DNA from: Uranotaenia lowii
Lineage: Eukaryota > Arthropoda > Insecta > Diptera > Culicidae
Length of the DNA: 64,000 bases
NCBI RefSeq assembly: GCF_029784155.1
Contig: NC_073692.1
Span: 426,541,324 to 426,605,323, forward strand
Direction of reading: 5' to 3'
Position numbers and translations under genes: made by a program. The notes below the pieces were generated by a model. It saw only the letters and a list, made by a program, of their open reading frames with translations, did not search any database and was not told the origin of the DNA. Of the stretch, positions 36,656 through 48,195 are shown piece by piece (position 1 is the first letter of the stretch; every line of letters begins with the position of its first letter).

Positions 36656-38989
36656 AAAATCAAATAATTTATTCTTGTCCTAAGCCCGGTTTCCAGTTCG
36701 AGTGAAAATGAACGTGAAAAAATCTTATTTTATCAATGACGCAAAGGCGCAACATAACTAGCCTGTGGAATCGATGGGAAATGGTTGAAATGTGAAATTC
36801 CAGCCGGAATTGTTCATTAAAATCTTCTATTTAGAACTGTTATCACTGATGAACTGATGTACCTACAAGCTAAGCCTTGAAAAGTGTGTAAAGTCCGACG
36901 ACCGTTTTGAATCAATTTTATGTTTTTTGGTTGAGCCACCAGATGCCTCCAAGGACACCGAAAGAGAACTGTCAAGAAGAAAATGAAATGTAAACAAAAC
37001 CTGGGGGAGGAAGACTGAAATTTGCTGTATCGTTTTCTGTATTGTTTTTTTACTGTTCGGCAAAAAGCCAGCAATTGTTGAAAAGATTTGTAATCGTTCA
37101 AATTTAAACTTTAGATGCACGCAGAAAAATATATTTTAAAAATAATAAGATTTCGGCCAAAAATAATAAAAATTTTGGTTGGGAAAATGCACAAATATAT
37201 TTTTGATAACACTGACAAAAAATATCGATTCGATTTAAACTTATCGTTTGATTGAAACAAAAATACACCTTTTTCAAAAATGAATCGAAATTTCTGTCAA
37301 AACAATAAAATAGAATTGATTTGAGAACTACACAAATTTTATTTTTGGAAAAATGTTTCATTAGGGGGTTCAAAATGAGAAAACTTTGTGCTGGAACTAT
37401 TTTGTTTTTGCTTTAAATTTAAAAATATGTTGGTCTGAGGAATTTTCGGATTTATTAATACAATCTAAAAAAAAAAACATTTATGATATATTTTCTTTAT
37501 TCGCATATTTCTTTAAACACTAATGGAACATTAAAACAATTACCATTCCGGAATTCCGGCCGGCATTGGAGACTGCTTCCGTTTTTTCTTGATGCAGGAT
37601 AAAGAGCCCGACTCGCACTTTTAATCACTTTCTGCTTCCGGATGCTGCAGTAATCGACCATCTCCGACTGCTGCATAACTGTTGCATGACTGGAGTAGGC
37701 ACGATGGCAAGCTTCGTCTTGGCCGGAATGATGCCCTACCGGCCCTTGATGTTCTTTTTCGGGTCCTTACCGTCTTCTGGATGGGTGGCACCTGCACCGT
37801 GTCTAATTTGTTCATTAGAACGAGGCACTGAGGACCCGGGCTTACGTCCATCCTATTCCGGCCTTATAGCACTGTACGGGCAGCAGTGTTACTGTGACGG
37901 TGACCTCTTGTGACTGTTGTTGTTCGGACGATGCTGAAAACTCATTAATTTTTTTTCTTTTTTCGACTGATCGTTTTTTAGTTACATGTTCATCGCATAA
38001 AACCAATATTGGTTTCAAACTAAACCAAAATTTGAATGCATGTAATAAAAAATGAGTGTGTAAAAATAACAAAATTCTTCGATTATTTATATTCCAAATT
38101 TTTGTGAAAGCTGTTCAAAAATCTGCTTTTAAAATACAAAATAAAATAACAAAACGTTTTGTTGAAACTATACCCCATTCTTTTTCTGCGTGTGATCAGT
38201 TTCGTGTAGCGAGTCATGTAACTCAGTTGGTTAGGTGCATAATTTAGACTTAGCTATATTTTTAGAACAACCATTAATCAAACCATGTTTATTTATTAGC
38301 TTCAAAACTTTGACGAAATTTGAGCGACTCAATACGCCTGATCATGCAAGAATTTGCCTGAGCAAAACAAAATCTAATTGAATCATTGTTTTATGCAAAA
38401 CAAGTGATTTTCCGCATCAAATAAGTTTTATTAAAAATCACTGAATAAGAAAGTAAAATTTTGAACCTTCGCACTGGTCGGTAGATTGATGAGAGAAATT
38501 TGACGTTTGAAAGATTTTTTTCTATTTTTATTCAGTCTTCCTCCTCCAGAACTAAACGAAATAGCAACCTTTGAGTCAATTTGAAAAAGGTCGTATTACT
38601 ATTTGACGAGTTTCGAGCAAATTGATGTTGAAAATTCGTTACACATTTATGATTTGCGTTATCAAAATTTTAAGCTTAAATCTGTTTTTCAAATTGCTTC
38701 AAACTAGCATGAAGTACTTAATATAAACATATGATGCGTGAAAATGTCCGCTCAGAGAAGCCTAGAATCTGAATTTCTTCGTTGAATTGTTAATTTTAAG
38801 CTCAACATGGATAAACTAACTGGTTCGTCTGGCTTGTTCAAAGTTGTTAGTTAGTCTCTTTACTAAAAAGAATCAAGGTAAAAGGAACCAGATGAATCTA
38901 CCTTGTTGTGAATATATTGAAGCCGTCCATTCTTTAACGATGTAGTTTATTAATTTATGAGATCATATACAATTGCGTTCTTCCAAGAA
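36656..38989. other. Non-coding DNA with one GC-richer patch
   Basis: About 37550-37910 is GC-richer and reads on the minus strand as a basic 76-codon frame without recognised family. It could be a decayed gene or processed pseudogene fragment, but I cannot identify a parent. The rest is AT-rich without features. Confidence 0.4.
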
Positions 38990-39500
38990 TGGGGTATTTT
39001 GACATCGGCAACACTGCAAGCGTCGCTTACAACGCGCCGCTGTGAAATGCAGTTCAGTGGCGGGCGGATCAACTGACGTTTCTCCTGAACTGTCAAAGGA
39101 TTGGCGGTCTCGCTCGCTCTCTTCTTCACGTCATCCGAACGGACCGGGTGGAAATTTTGATTTATAAAAACACGAGTGATAAAAATTATAAAATTTTTTG
39201 AAGGAAATCGTTGTTAAAATACTTTAAAATAGTTAATTTAGGTGTGTTTAGTGCTAGGTGTTAGTACGGTAGGATTCCTGTCGAAAGTACGGGTTGCTCA
39301 AGCAGGTAAAACTTAAAACTACGATCAACAAATTAAAACTTAGAAGCTAAAACATAACCTCATTCATGCAGTCCCAGAACCTACGCGAACCTTAAGCGAT
39401 CGGATTAAAGTCTAGTGCATAAACATTGTTAAAGCTAGATTTCGAACGAGGTTAACAAGGTACACAAACAGATTAAAGGTAATTATTAAAATATATCCTT
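38990..39500 (+). promoter_or_regulatory. Candidate promoter or LTR-like region
   Basis: A GC-richer block (about 39005-39160) with CACGTCA, CTGACGT and repeated CGCTCGCTCTC words is followed by a TATA-like TTTATAAAAA at 39161. The downstream sequence has several GT-rich donor-like sites (CAGGTAAAA near 39304, AAGGTACAC near 39459, AAGGTAATT near 39477). This could be a host promoter with a non-coding 5' leader, or a solo LTR. No terminal duplication was found to settle it. Only the TATA-like motif and the composition change are directly seen. Confidence 0.3.
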
Positions 39501-39993
39501 ACCTAAATCTTCATACATGCAGTTGAAGCGCATGCACTTAGCCTATATTAAAACAAGTTGTTCGGGCGCGAGACAACATACAAGAGAAAACTGAATTTGT
39601 AAGTCACACAATTTAGAATTTAAACGTATAATTGACAAAACTAATAAAATGTATTTTTTAGTTTGGAGCTAACAAACTGCTGTCAAAAATCAGCGTTTCT
39701 TCTCGACCCGCTCGCAACAGGGTTAGTTGATTCGGCTTGTTTAAATGATAGAATTTGAAATTTTGCACAGGTTTCTGGAATTTTATAATTCAAGCTTGTA
39801 CGTTCATCTGTCATTTCGTCAGTGTCTCTAGTTAAAACATTATGATGATGCTATTTTTCTCAGCAGAAACTTATTCGTGGTTCATTTGATTTTAAAGAGC
39901 AATTCATCTAATTGTATTTAAATTTATTTATTATTGAGTTCAAATACCATTGCGCCCTCTTTAAAAATTTTTACTTTCAAAAGAGCTATCTAG

Positions 39994-40054
39994 AAACAGT
40001 GCCATCTATTGCGCCGTTCAAAAGTTACAAATCAAGCAATAGATGGCACTGTTT
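39994..40054. repeat. Perfect 19-bp inverted repeat (hairpin)
   Basis: AAACAGTGCCATCTATTGC at 39994-40012 is exactly mirrored at 40036-40054, leaving a 23-base loop. Flanking sequence keeps only weak symmetry. It could be a decayed MITE centre, a structured RNA or a protein-binding palindrome. Confidence 0.85.
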
Positions 40055-40839
40055 TTCGTCACTTTTTAACGGCTTCTTTAAAAGAGAGCATTGGAAATTT
40101 TACACACGTTTCTGAAGATTTTTTATTCGAGCTTGTACATCTATCTGTTCATCTGTGCTGTTATTATTTCGATTTCTCCTGTTTTCACTGTGGAAATTCC
40201 ATCATGGCGGGGAATCGGAATAAAAAGTTCTCTCAGGTTTTTAAGGAACGAGTGTGGCTGGAATTTCTTCTTCTTCAACCATTTCCCATCGATTCCACTA
40301 TGTAACAAAACCTAGTTTTGTCGCATTGTTGAGTTATTGGCGGAATAAGATTTTTCGCGTTCATTTTCACGTGAAGCGTAAATGGGCCATATAAACTATG
40401 AAAAAAATCCGCTATTTTTGAAAATAAAAACCCAGAAAAAATTGTATTTGAAACAAATAAATTTAAAAATAACCAATGAATTTAAATTGAGGCTAAATTT
40501 AGGTTTTTCCAGTAAGTCAGTGAATGTCATGTTCTTTAAGTAAGAACATTCCTAATTTTTAAAATCGTAGGTATTTACATAAAAGAAGATTGGAAAAAAT
40601 TAGAGGAGTTGAAAATTATCGAGGAGAGATTTTATAAGAAGCGTTTTCATCAAACACGGACTAACTGTTTTGAAGTGGTAGAATCGGAGAGGGTTGAGTC
40701 TACCAGAAGCATTTTGAAGAAAAAGCGGGACGGGTGGGACATTTTCTTGAAAAACGGGACATGTTCCGCTTTTGTGGGACCGATGGCAATCCTATATTAA
40801 ACGGAGTCGATTTAGGGACATTTTAGAATCTCTCAAAAC
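40055..40839. other. Non-coding DNA
   Basis: AT-rich. A GGGAC-rich patch at about 40725-40790 resembles degenerate transposon sequence. No gene recognised. Confidence 0.45.
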
Positions 40840-41480
40840 CCTGAAGTCTTAAAAGCTTCGTTTTGGTGCAAAAACTCAACTTTGTTTTTTTGCAGAATTT
40901 TTATGTTACGTTTACATGAATAAATTTGAACTTTTAGGTTTGTATAGGAAAATTGAATATTTTGTTCGGAAAAATCAGCGTTATTTTTGTATGTTCGGTA
41001 GAATCGTGCTCATGGTTTTTCTGCCTATGTCTTTATTCTTTTTAAAAAAGACAAACACCGTCTTAGCCGATATAGGCTTTACAGACTGAATACATGACGT
41101 GGACATCTTAAGATTAGCACATTTAACACCCAATACCGAGATGGGAATCGAACCCATGCCATCAATGGACCAGCAATTACCGTCTTACCACGCTAACCAC
41201 TCGACCAGCGAGACGTACCAAGGAAGGAAATTTACCGCTAAAAAACTTTGTCGAAGACCATAACTTCGTATCTCATAAGGCAAAAAAGCTTTTAGCTATT
41301 GAATAAAAAAGGGTATGTCTTCTGACATTGAAAAACAATCAATTCAACTGACATCACTTCTGGTATCTAGCGAAGTATTGCTTGCAAAGTACTCATGCAA
41401 TACTTCACTAGGCACCAGCAGTGATGCCAGTTCAATTGATTGTTTCTCTATGCCAATAGACATAAATAAAATATATTTAT
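40840..41480 (-). repeat. Repeat family R1, copy B (split by a SINE)
   Basis: About 40840-41024 matches copy A in reverse orientation (for example TCTTAAAAGCTTCGTTTTGG and AAATTTGAACTTTTAGGTTT). After the SINE the copy resumes with CTTTGTCGAAGACCATAACTTCGTATC. It ends in a hairpin (41313-41466) whose ~60-bp arms carry GAAGTATTGC and its mirror GCAATACTTC. Copy A retains only one of those arms. Non-coding. Confidence 0.7.
41026..41215 (-). mobile_element. tRNA-derived SINE inserted in R1 copy B
   Basis: On the minus strand the head reads GTCTCGCTGGTCGAGTGGTT (A box) with GGTTCGATTCC (B box) about 43 bases later. The T arm ATGGG-TTCGATT-CCCAT pairs perfectly. About 110 bases of non-tRNA tail follow, ending in an AAAGAATAAAGACATAGG-type stretch. 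The tail shows this is a SINE rather than a tRNA gene. It interrupts the R1 repeat relative to copy A. A clean target-site duplication was not resolved. Confidence 0.85.
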
Positions 41481-41994
41481 TGATTTGTCAGCCAAGATTA
41501 TACTTACGTGAAAAAAAAACAACAATCTTAGCTTGAGCTTAGATGAACCGTACATTTCAGTATTTGCTACTCCGTGATTGACAAGAACCATCAAAATTGT
41601 ACAAAGATCCAAATAAATGGGGCTTGGGATTAGCTTATCAATTTCTTTGTACACGTTTCGAAGGTTCCTTATCTTATATGGTTAATAACGGCGCCGGCCA
41701 CGTCCTTACGGCTCATCGGGGAAAAGGAAGGATTGTTAGTTCGACTTTCGTTGCTACTAGAGACCGAATACATCTCTAAATCTTTACGGTCGTCGCGGGA
41801 AGGGTGGATTGTTAGTGGGGAAGGTAAATAAGATCTGGATTCCTTTTGGGAAGAGATGTGATCAAAGCAAAGTTAAATATTTAATGATCGTCGCGTCGCT
41901 CACTTTCGAGTACGTCGCGTTTTTATTTAGAGCAAATACGTCCTAACGTGGCATTGTCATACACGTACTCAGTGGAAAAAAACAACAATTTCCA
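41481..41994. other. Non-coding DNA with an unusual GC-rich island
   Basis: About 41685-41940 is GC-rich with repeated CGTCGCG and GGGAAGG words (ACGGTCGTCGCGGGAAGG, GATCGTCGCGTCGC). One 60-codon open frame crosses it without recognised domain. It may be the 3' end of a retrotransposon or a structured leader, but I could not identify it. Confidence 0.4.
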
Positions 41995-42260
41995 AAACGA
42001 AAACTCTACCGGTATTGAACAGCTTAACAGCCTAATAAGATACGAAGTTACAGTCTTGGACAAAGTTGTACAGCGGAAAACGTCAATTGAGAATTAAGAA
42101 ATTTGAGAAAAAAATTATCTGCCAACAAAAACCATGTTGATTTTTCAGAACAAAAAAACGATACTAAAAAATTCTCCAAAAAATCACGGATGACTTTTGA
42201 TCCAAAACTCCACGATTGGAGAAATTCGTCCAGAAAATGTCCACAAATCGACTCGTAAAC
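41995..42260 (+). repeat. Repeat family R1, copy C
   Basis: Matches copy A in the same orientation: AAGATACGAAGTTA, GACAAAGTTGTA, ATGTTGATTTTTCAG and CCACAAATCGACTC. It is shorter and more diverged. A further 3' end fragment (ACCCGAAATCAACTTAGTCT) lies at about 42841-42866, directly beside MITE M1 copy 2. Confidence 0.65.
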
Positions 42261-42866
42261 AGTTGAAATTCGATAAAATAATTATTCCAATGTTCAATTA
42301 TTGAAAGAACGCAACAAAAAAAAATGTTTTGTACTTTAGGACTGAATTTTGATTAAACCTTAAAATCCATGTCTCACGAATCTAAAATTTTGAAGATTTT
42401 TAAGCTTTCTTATAAAAGAACCGTTGTTTTTGTCAAATATTTGCTACCCTGAACGTAGGTATATGTTTGCTACTAATAATGAAAGTAGCTGCATAGAAAA
42501 TAATTGAATACAACAGCTTACTTTTCATGGGAACATATAAGTCTCTGGAATTCGGCCCAGGTTTGCTTTATCTTAGCTCACATATCTCAAAATTTAGATT
42601 GCATAGCTTTATATAATTTTTAGCGAGGTTTCATATCCTCAACTATATCAAAAATTCTCTTTTCATTCAAAACAACTTTTTATATATAATACTGATTTGT
42701 TAGAGAACAAAAATAATCTTGATTCCGGGTTTCGTTCATCTACAGTGGTTCTTTTCGAAAATGTTTTATTTCTGTGGTTTTAAAAAGGTCTCTTCGTAAA
42801 TTGCTAATATCTCTATTAGTGTTCTCAGGATAAAAAAATGACCCGAAATCAACTTAGTCTAATACA
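42261..42866. other. AT-rich non-coding DNA
   Basis: No gene recognised. The last ~30 bases belong to the R1 repeat end. Confidence 0.5.
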
Positions 42867-42869
42867 CTA

Positions 42870-43467
42870 CAGACCGCGTTCGTTTTTGGCAACATTCGAT
42901 TTTGGCAACATTCGATTTTGGCAACATCCGATTTTGGCACATGTGCCAAAATCGAACGGTTTTTAGAAACAACATTGCCTTTTTGTTTTCGTTATGACAG
43001 GACCAATTTAATTTAGACAAACACCATAAATACGTTTTTATGTTCTGAAATGGTGATAAAATACAACAATAAAAACCAATTTTTTTTTTAATTTATAGAG
43101 TGATCAAAAATGAAAAAAAGATGAAAAATTCAAAAAGTTGAAAACAAATTCAAACAAAAGACTGAATATGACAAAAAACAACAAAAAATGATGAAGAATG
43201 ACAAAAAGAGCAAATCTGACAAAAGAAAACAAACATTATAAACAAAACAAGAAAAGTGAAAAATGCATCAAAAACATGATGAAAAAATTGAAAAATTACT
43301 ACAAATGGTTGAAAATTGACTCAAAATAATGTTTCTGCTACTTAAAGTATAGTTATCTTGTAAAAATAACTGAAAAACAAGATGAGAAAAAACCGTTCGA
43401 ATTTGGCAACATTCGATTTTGGCAACACAACATGTACGGGTGTGTTGCCAAAATCGAACGGGGTCTG
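42870..43467. mobile_element. MITE family M1, copy 2 (TA-flanked, 598 bp)
   Basis: The terminal repeats are CAGACCGCGTTCG (one change from copy 1) and CGAACGGGGTCTG, flanked by TA (42868-42869 and 43468-43469). This copy has three left-end copies of the TTCGATTTTGGCAAC-type word against two in copy 1, and the same 26-bp palindrome at 42929-42954. The interior aligns with copy 1 throughout with scattered changes. It inserted beside an R1 repeat fragment. Non-coding. Confidence 0.9.
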
Positions 43468-43469
43468 TA

Positions 43470-45363
43470 TGTACTTAATCAGGGCTGAATTTATCACTTC
43501 GAAACATTTGTTAATAAAATTGCTGTTATCTTATACACAAAACTTATGTCGTTTTTACCAATAGCATTTTCCACTTACGTACCTTTGTAACATTAGATAT
43601 GCTCAACATTGACGTCGACCTCAGCTAATCGGAAAATGAAATCGTAAATTTAGACATACTGAATTTGTTCAAAATTTAGTCATTCCATGAAAAGTACCGA
43701 AATAAACCTTTTAATTATGGTTTCGGGGATTTTCCGAAAATAGAACTTGCTCCATTCAGCACAAAGATCACGTTTCAGATTAAACCGGTAGCAGGTAACT
43801 TCGTTCTCTGGTAAAAAAATTCGTTTGTACGAATTTGTTGAATGAATTTCCTCCACTCTATCATCTCAATGGGATTAATTTAGGATTACTGTAGCAATTA
43901 TTACCAAAAACGTTCGCATGAATGGCGAGCTGGGAACTGTTTGGTAATACGTTAAGCAATTATCAGTACACTCACCATAACATCGTAGCTCACGGAAAAA
44001 GGGCCGCAGCCGCCCGGTGCTCTACATTATTCATGCAGCGCTCTTTTCGATTCACCCACGGAGGCCAGACCAGTCCGAAAAAAAATCCGATCGAAATCAC
44101 CGGAATCGGAAAATGCGTGGGTGCCAGTTGTTGTTGTTATTTTGTCAGGCAGGGACATTCCAGCTCTGCGTCTAGCTGTCGGTCGGTTGTTTGGAATGTT
44201 TGTTCATTTGCCGGAAACGTGGCAAAATGAGGACGGTTCTGAAAAATTCCACTGCCGACACACACACATACAACTTTTTCGATTCGGTGATTTTCTCGGG
44301 AAAAGTCGAACTGAATAGATTATTTCGCCTGTTGGAATGCAAACAACTCCCAGCGCAGTGTTTGTGAAGATTTGAGCTGATTTATGCAGTCAACCCCTCC
44401 GTTGATTCGATGGAATGTAATTTATCTTGCGAACACAAATCTTTACAGGTTGTTTGAAGGTTTAGCTGGATGAATACATATTTGGATTGATTTGTTTTAC
44501 AATTAATGTTGACTCTGGCTGAATAGTCTTTCTAGTTTCACTGAAATCTTTTCTTTCAAAAATGTTATCACTGAATTGCTAAAATGTCGTCCTCATATGT
44601 TCCTACGAAAAAGTCGATTTAGCCAAATGATAACAACTTCCGGGGACCATTACTGCCAAATGGCATCAGCATCAGCAAAGTGGGATAAGACATTCCCATA
44701 AGAAATGTAACAGAGGGGAAGATACATTCATTTTATTGTGTAGGTATAGTTTCGGTATTGACCTGCCTGACTGTGGTACATTATTCCACATATTGATATG
44801 GAAATTACTATGGCGGTGGCGGTGTGGTTCTCACTCGGTCCTCTTCCTTTTGCGGTTTCCCCTCAATACTAATGCCAATCCGTTGAAAGGAGAAATAAAT
44901 AACAATCTGTTAGGGCAACCGAAGAAGGGTCACCTTTCGGTTTCTTCAGCTTAGATACGAGGAAGGGGTCTTCCTTCAGACGAGGCCGCTGCGGGTTTTG
45001 CGGATCCGAAAGGCGCATATCAGTGTCCATTTTCAATATTGGATGCTGCTGTTACTGCTGCCTTACTGTCCTTTTCAATCTGAATAGATTTCTGTTTCAC
45101 CATTGCTCTTTGCATGTGATGCCTACGATTGAAGAAGTATAAGAATGAGGGCGAAGATTAAGGGCGAAACATATCTACTGAACTGGATTTGAAAATTAAT
45201 TTAAATCTTTTGAATTTTATAAAAACATGTAATAATGTCAACTTCAGAGATTGAAAGGTTCAAGGCAGTAATAAAGTTCCACCTGAAATCCAAAACTCAG
45301 TATAAGTTTCAATTAGTTTGGCACTATATGGAGTATTGTTGAGTTTTTCATTTGAATCAGTCC
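43470..45363. other. Non-coding DNA with GC-richer parts
   Basis: About 43920-44340 and 44640-45060 are less AT-rich. The 102-codon frame at 43922-44230 lacks a recognised domain and overlaps other open frames. No gene is supported. Confidence 0.45.
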
Positions 45364-45550
45364 TTTGAGTCCTGAGACCTGAAACCTGAGACCTGAGACC
45401 TGAGACCTAAAACCTGAGACCTGAGACCTGAGACCTGAGACCTGAGACCTGAGACTTGAGACTTGAGACTTGAGTCCTGAGTCTTGAGACCTGAGACCTG
45501 AGACCTGAGACCTGAGACCTGAGACCTGCGGCCTGAGACCTGAGACATGG
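45364..45550. repeat. 7-bp tandem repeat (CTGAGAC unit)
   Basis: About 26 tandem heptamers of CTGAGAC with variants (TTGAGAC, CTGAAAC, CTGAGTC). Because seven is not a multiple of three, the antisense frames cycle through a Ser-Gln-Val-Ser-Gly-Leu-Arg repeat, which is a by-product. Confidence 0.95.
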
Positions 45551-46207
45551 GACATCAGAAGTTTTTGCTAAAAAATCACTTTTAACAAACGAATTTATAT
45601 TTCATAAAAATGCTTATAAGACATTTTTATTGTACAATCATTGACATTCACAAAAGTCATAGCCAGAATACTGTTTTTTTCAACACAACCTTACATTTTA
45701 ATATTAAAAAAAAAGTTGCCTCGAAACCCGTTGGCTAAAACATAGTAGAAGACAGTTTGACTCTATCAGTTCACTGGAAAAATTAATTATGTGTGAATCA
45801 TGCAAAAATGATTATTAAAGCACATGGTTTGATGAGCATTTTTGCTGAAGATACCATTTGTCTATCTTTCATAGTATCTTCGCTATTAGTTTTGTCGCGA
45901 TAAAGTTCCGTCCTGGACCACTGTGCGTTGGGAACTAATATTCATTCTGCACTTCATGTTGTCATGACAATGAAAACATTTTTCTGTTTATACCTAGCGA
46001 AAACATTCATTATAATTGCTGTTCTGTGATAACAGATTTCATATACTTTTCCGAAATTATCCGAATTAATGTACAACGCTTAAAATCTCTTCTTCTGTAG
46101 GGAAACATTTCAGTTCACCCAATCTTGGTTTATAGAGCTTGTTTAAGAACTTATCAATGCCGTGCAACTCTGTTTTTTTCCACACGAACGCAAACATTAC
46201 CAAATTG
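45551..46207 (+). repeat. AT-rich DNA containing repeat R2, copy 2
   Basis: About 45705-45900 is the second copy of R2, inverted relative to 24480-24720, with CGTTGGCTAAAACATAGTAG, GTTCACTGGAAAAA and TTTGATGAGCATTTTTGCTG. The rest of the stretch is AT-rich and without features. Confidence 0.6.
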
Positions 46208-46215
46208 CTGATTTG

Positions 46216-48187
46216 CAAGGCCGGATTAAAGGGGGGGCAAAAGGGGCAATTGCCCCGGGCCCCCCGACTCAAGGGGGCCCCCCGAGGGGAAAAAAGTTTT
46301 AACATAACTTTAATCATACTACTACAAACCATAAAAAGAAAACAAAACTAGAAAATCGAAATGAAAACTTGAAATATAAAACGTAAAGGGCCCCCGTGAA
46401 ATAATATCTTGATTAGTTTTTGTTTTAAAAAAATTAAGGAGGACCCCTAAAGTAAGCAGTGAAGGAGCTCTCTCGCATTTTGCAAGCTGAGAATATCAGA
46501 ATCTTCTGGACAAAATCAAATTCGAAAAAAAAAATTAAGAAGAATATGAGGCAAAACACCTCATATTTTCATTTTTTATCGAAACATATCAGTTTCGATA
46601 TTCTGTACAGAACAGATAAAATAAAGAAAAAAACATCTCCTCATTTTTATTACATTCAAACGTCTTGCACAACAATAATGTTTGTTGTTAAGTTAAGTTT
46701 CCAAGTTATGGTTAACTGCACTAAAATAGCAACTAATTTCGCTTTATGATAAACATTTCAAAATTTTATCCGGGCAGTACCGGGTTATTATCGCGTATTA
46801 TAATAACTTTTCACCTTTCAATCATTATTTTTGAAATTTTCATTGGTTTATAAATTCTAAACCCTTTCCTCCCCTATTTTTGAAAGTAAAATGTTTTAAA
46901 AAAACTGTAGTTGCTTAAATCGAACCAATCGATAGAAGAGGGTTTCTTTATTGAATTTCCATCCCAATTTCTGTCTCAGACATGAAATGACAACTGACAA
47001 AGTTTTTAATCTACTGATGTGAATATCCTGAATTCAGCATATCATTTTCCAAATGATCATTCTCAAATTATCATAAAAACGATCTGATAGTTGAGTTGCT
47101 TGTATCATTGAGTGATTTTCTTAATATGAATATTTCTATGAACTTAATCTTATCTTTTTCCAGATTCAATTCATTGGGATTTTCAAGTCTTGTGTAGATT
47201 CTTCAGTTACTGAAGTTCAGTTTCATAATTTTTCTGAATTTTGAAAATTCAGGATCTTTGTTTAAGGTACTTATCTCATTTGGATTCCTTGTCTGATTTT
47301 TTTCAATGATAACTGATTCTGTTTTTAAACATTTAATATTTATTCTGAATTATTTTTTTTCAACCGCGATAATTTTTGCACTAATACCCCTTTGGCATTG
47401 AGGGTATCGAATGAAACTTTTGTCACATTTAGAATAACAATTTGATAAAAAAAAATTATCTGATGAGAATCATATTCAAAAACATCTCATGGAAAGGTTT
47501 TTTTTGTGTTTCAAAAACATAGAATTGAAATGCACATTTGGTGCAATTTCTGCTCTTGCTCTGATTATAACTTAATTTAATTCATATTTGGTTTCTCAAA
47601 ACTTGATTTGGAATTATGGTTTAGATTTGAGACACTAAATTTTGGTTCTGAATATAACGAATTCTTAAACTCTTATATCTGTATCTCTATGGTATGTGGA
47701 TTTAATTATTTGGTTCATTTTTTTAAATTTCAAATCTGCATGATTCTTCCTTTTTGTCACTAGGTAAATATTTTTCGAATAAGCACAATCCAAGCGATCA
47801 ATGATTATATGAAAATCATTTAAAATATCTATCCGGTCATTTCTTTTAAGATTAAAGAATTTCAGTTGATTAAAAGGGTTGTAAAAAAATGAAAACTAAA
47901 TTTTGCCTTTGGCAGCTTAAATCAGATCTTTCATTTCTAAGAAATTTCTAAACTATTCCACAATCTTTGTACATGATAAATTAACAATTTTTATTTGAAG
48001 ATATCAGAAACTATTTGCTACCCAGACAACATGGCTATTTGAAGATAGTATACCGAACTCATCTCCAGTTTTTTATACGTTTAAAAAGTTTCGAATTTTC
48101 TGGGATAGCATTTGAAAAAAAAAATCGAATTATAGGGGCCCCCCGAGAAAAATTGCCCCGGGCCCCCCGATGGCTTAATCCGGCCCT
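46216..48187. mobile_element. hAT-type non-autonomous element (hAT-A), 1972 bp
   Basis: The left end CAAGGCCGGATTAA and the right end, reverse complement CAGGGCCGGATTAA, differ at one of 14 bases. Both sides carry the 8-bp duplication CTGATTTG (46208-46215 and 48188-48195). An 8-bp TSD and CAGGG-type ends are typical of hAT transposons. The subterminal regions hold blocks of GGGGGCCCC and the word ATTGCCCCGGGCCCCCCGA at both ends in the same orientation (about 46247-46270 and 48151-48169), plus a further GGGCCCCC patch near 46386. The interior is AT-rich with no hAT transposase, BED finger or dimerisation motif, so the element depends on a source in trans. Confidence 0.93.
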
Positions 48188-48195
48188 GCTGATTT

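Noticed and set aside
37621..37851. Basic 76-codon gene in a GC-richer patch
   Set aside because: No parent gene or domain recognised and the flanking codons contain stops; kept only as a possible decayed fragment in the stretch description.
41026..41215. Stand-alone tRNA gene on the minus strand
   Set aside because: A and B boxes and a T arm are present, but a full cloverleaf is not clear. A long non-tRNA tail follows and the unit interrupts a repeat, which fits a SINE.
46459..46749. Transposase gene inside hAT-A
   Set aside because: A 96-codon Lys/Asn-rich frame without hAT motifs, and too short.
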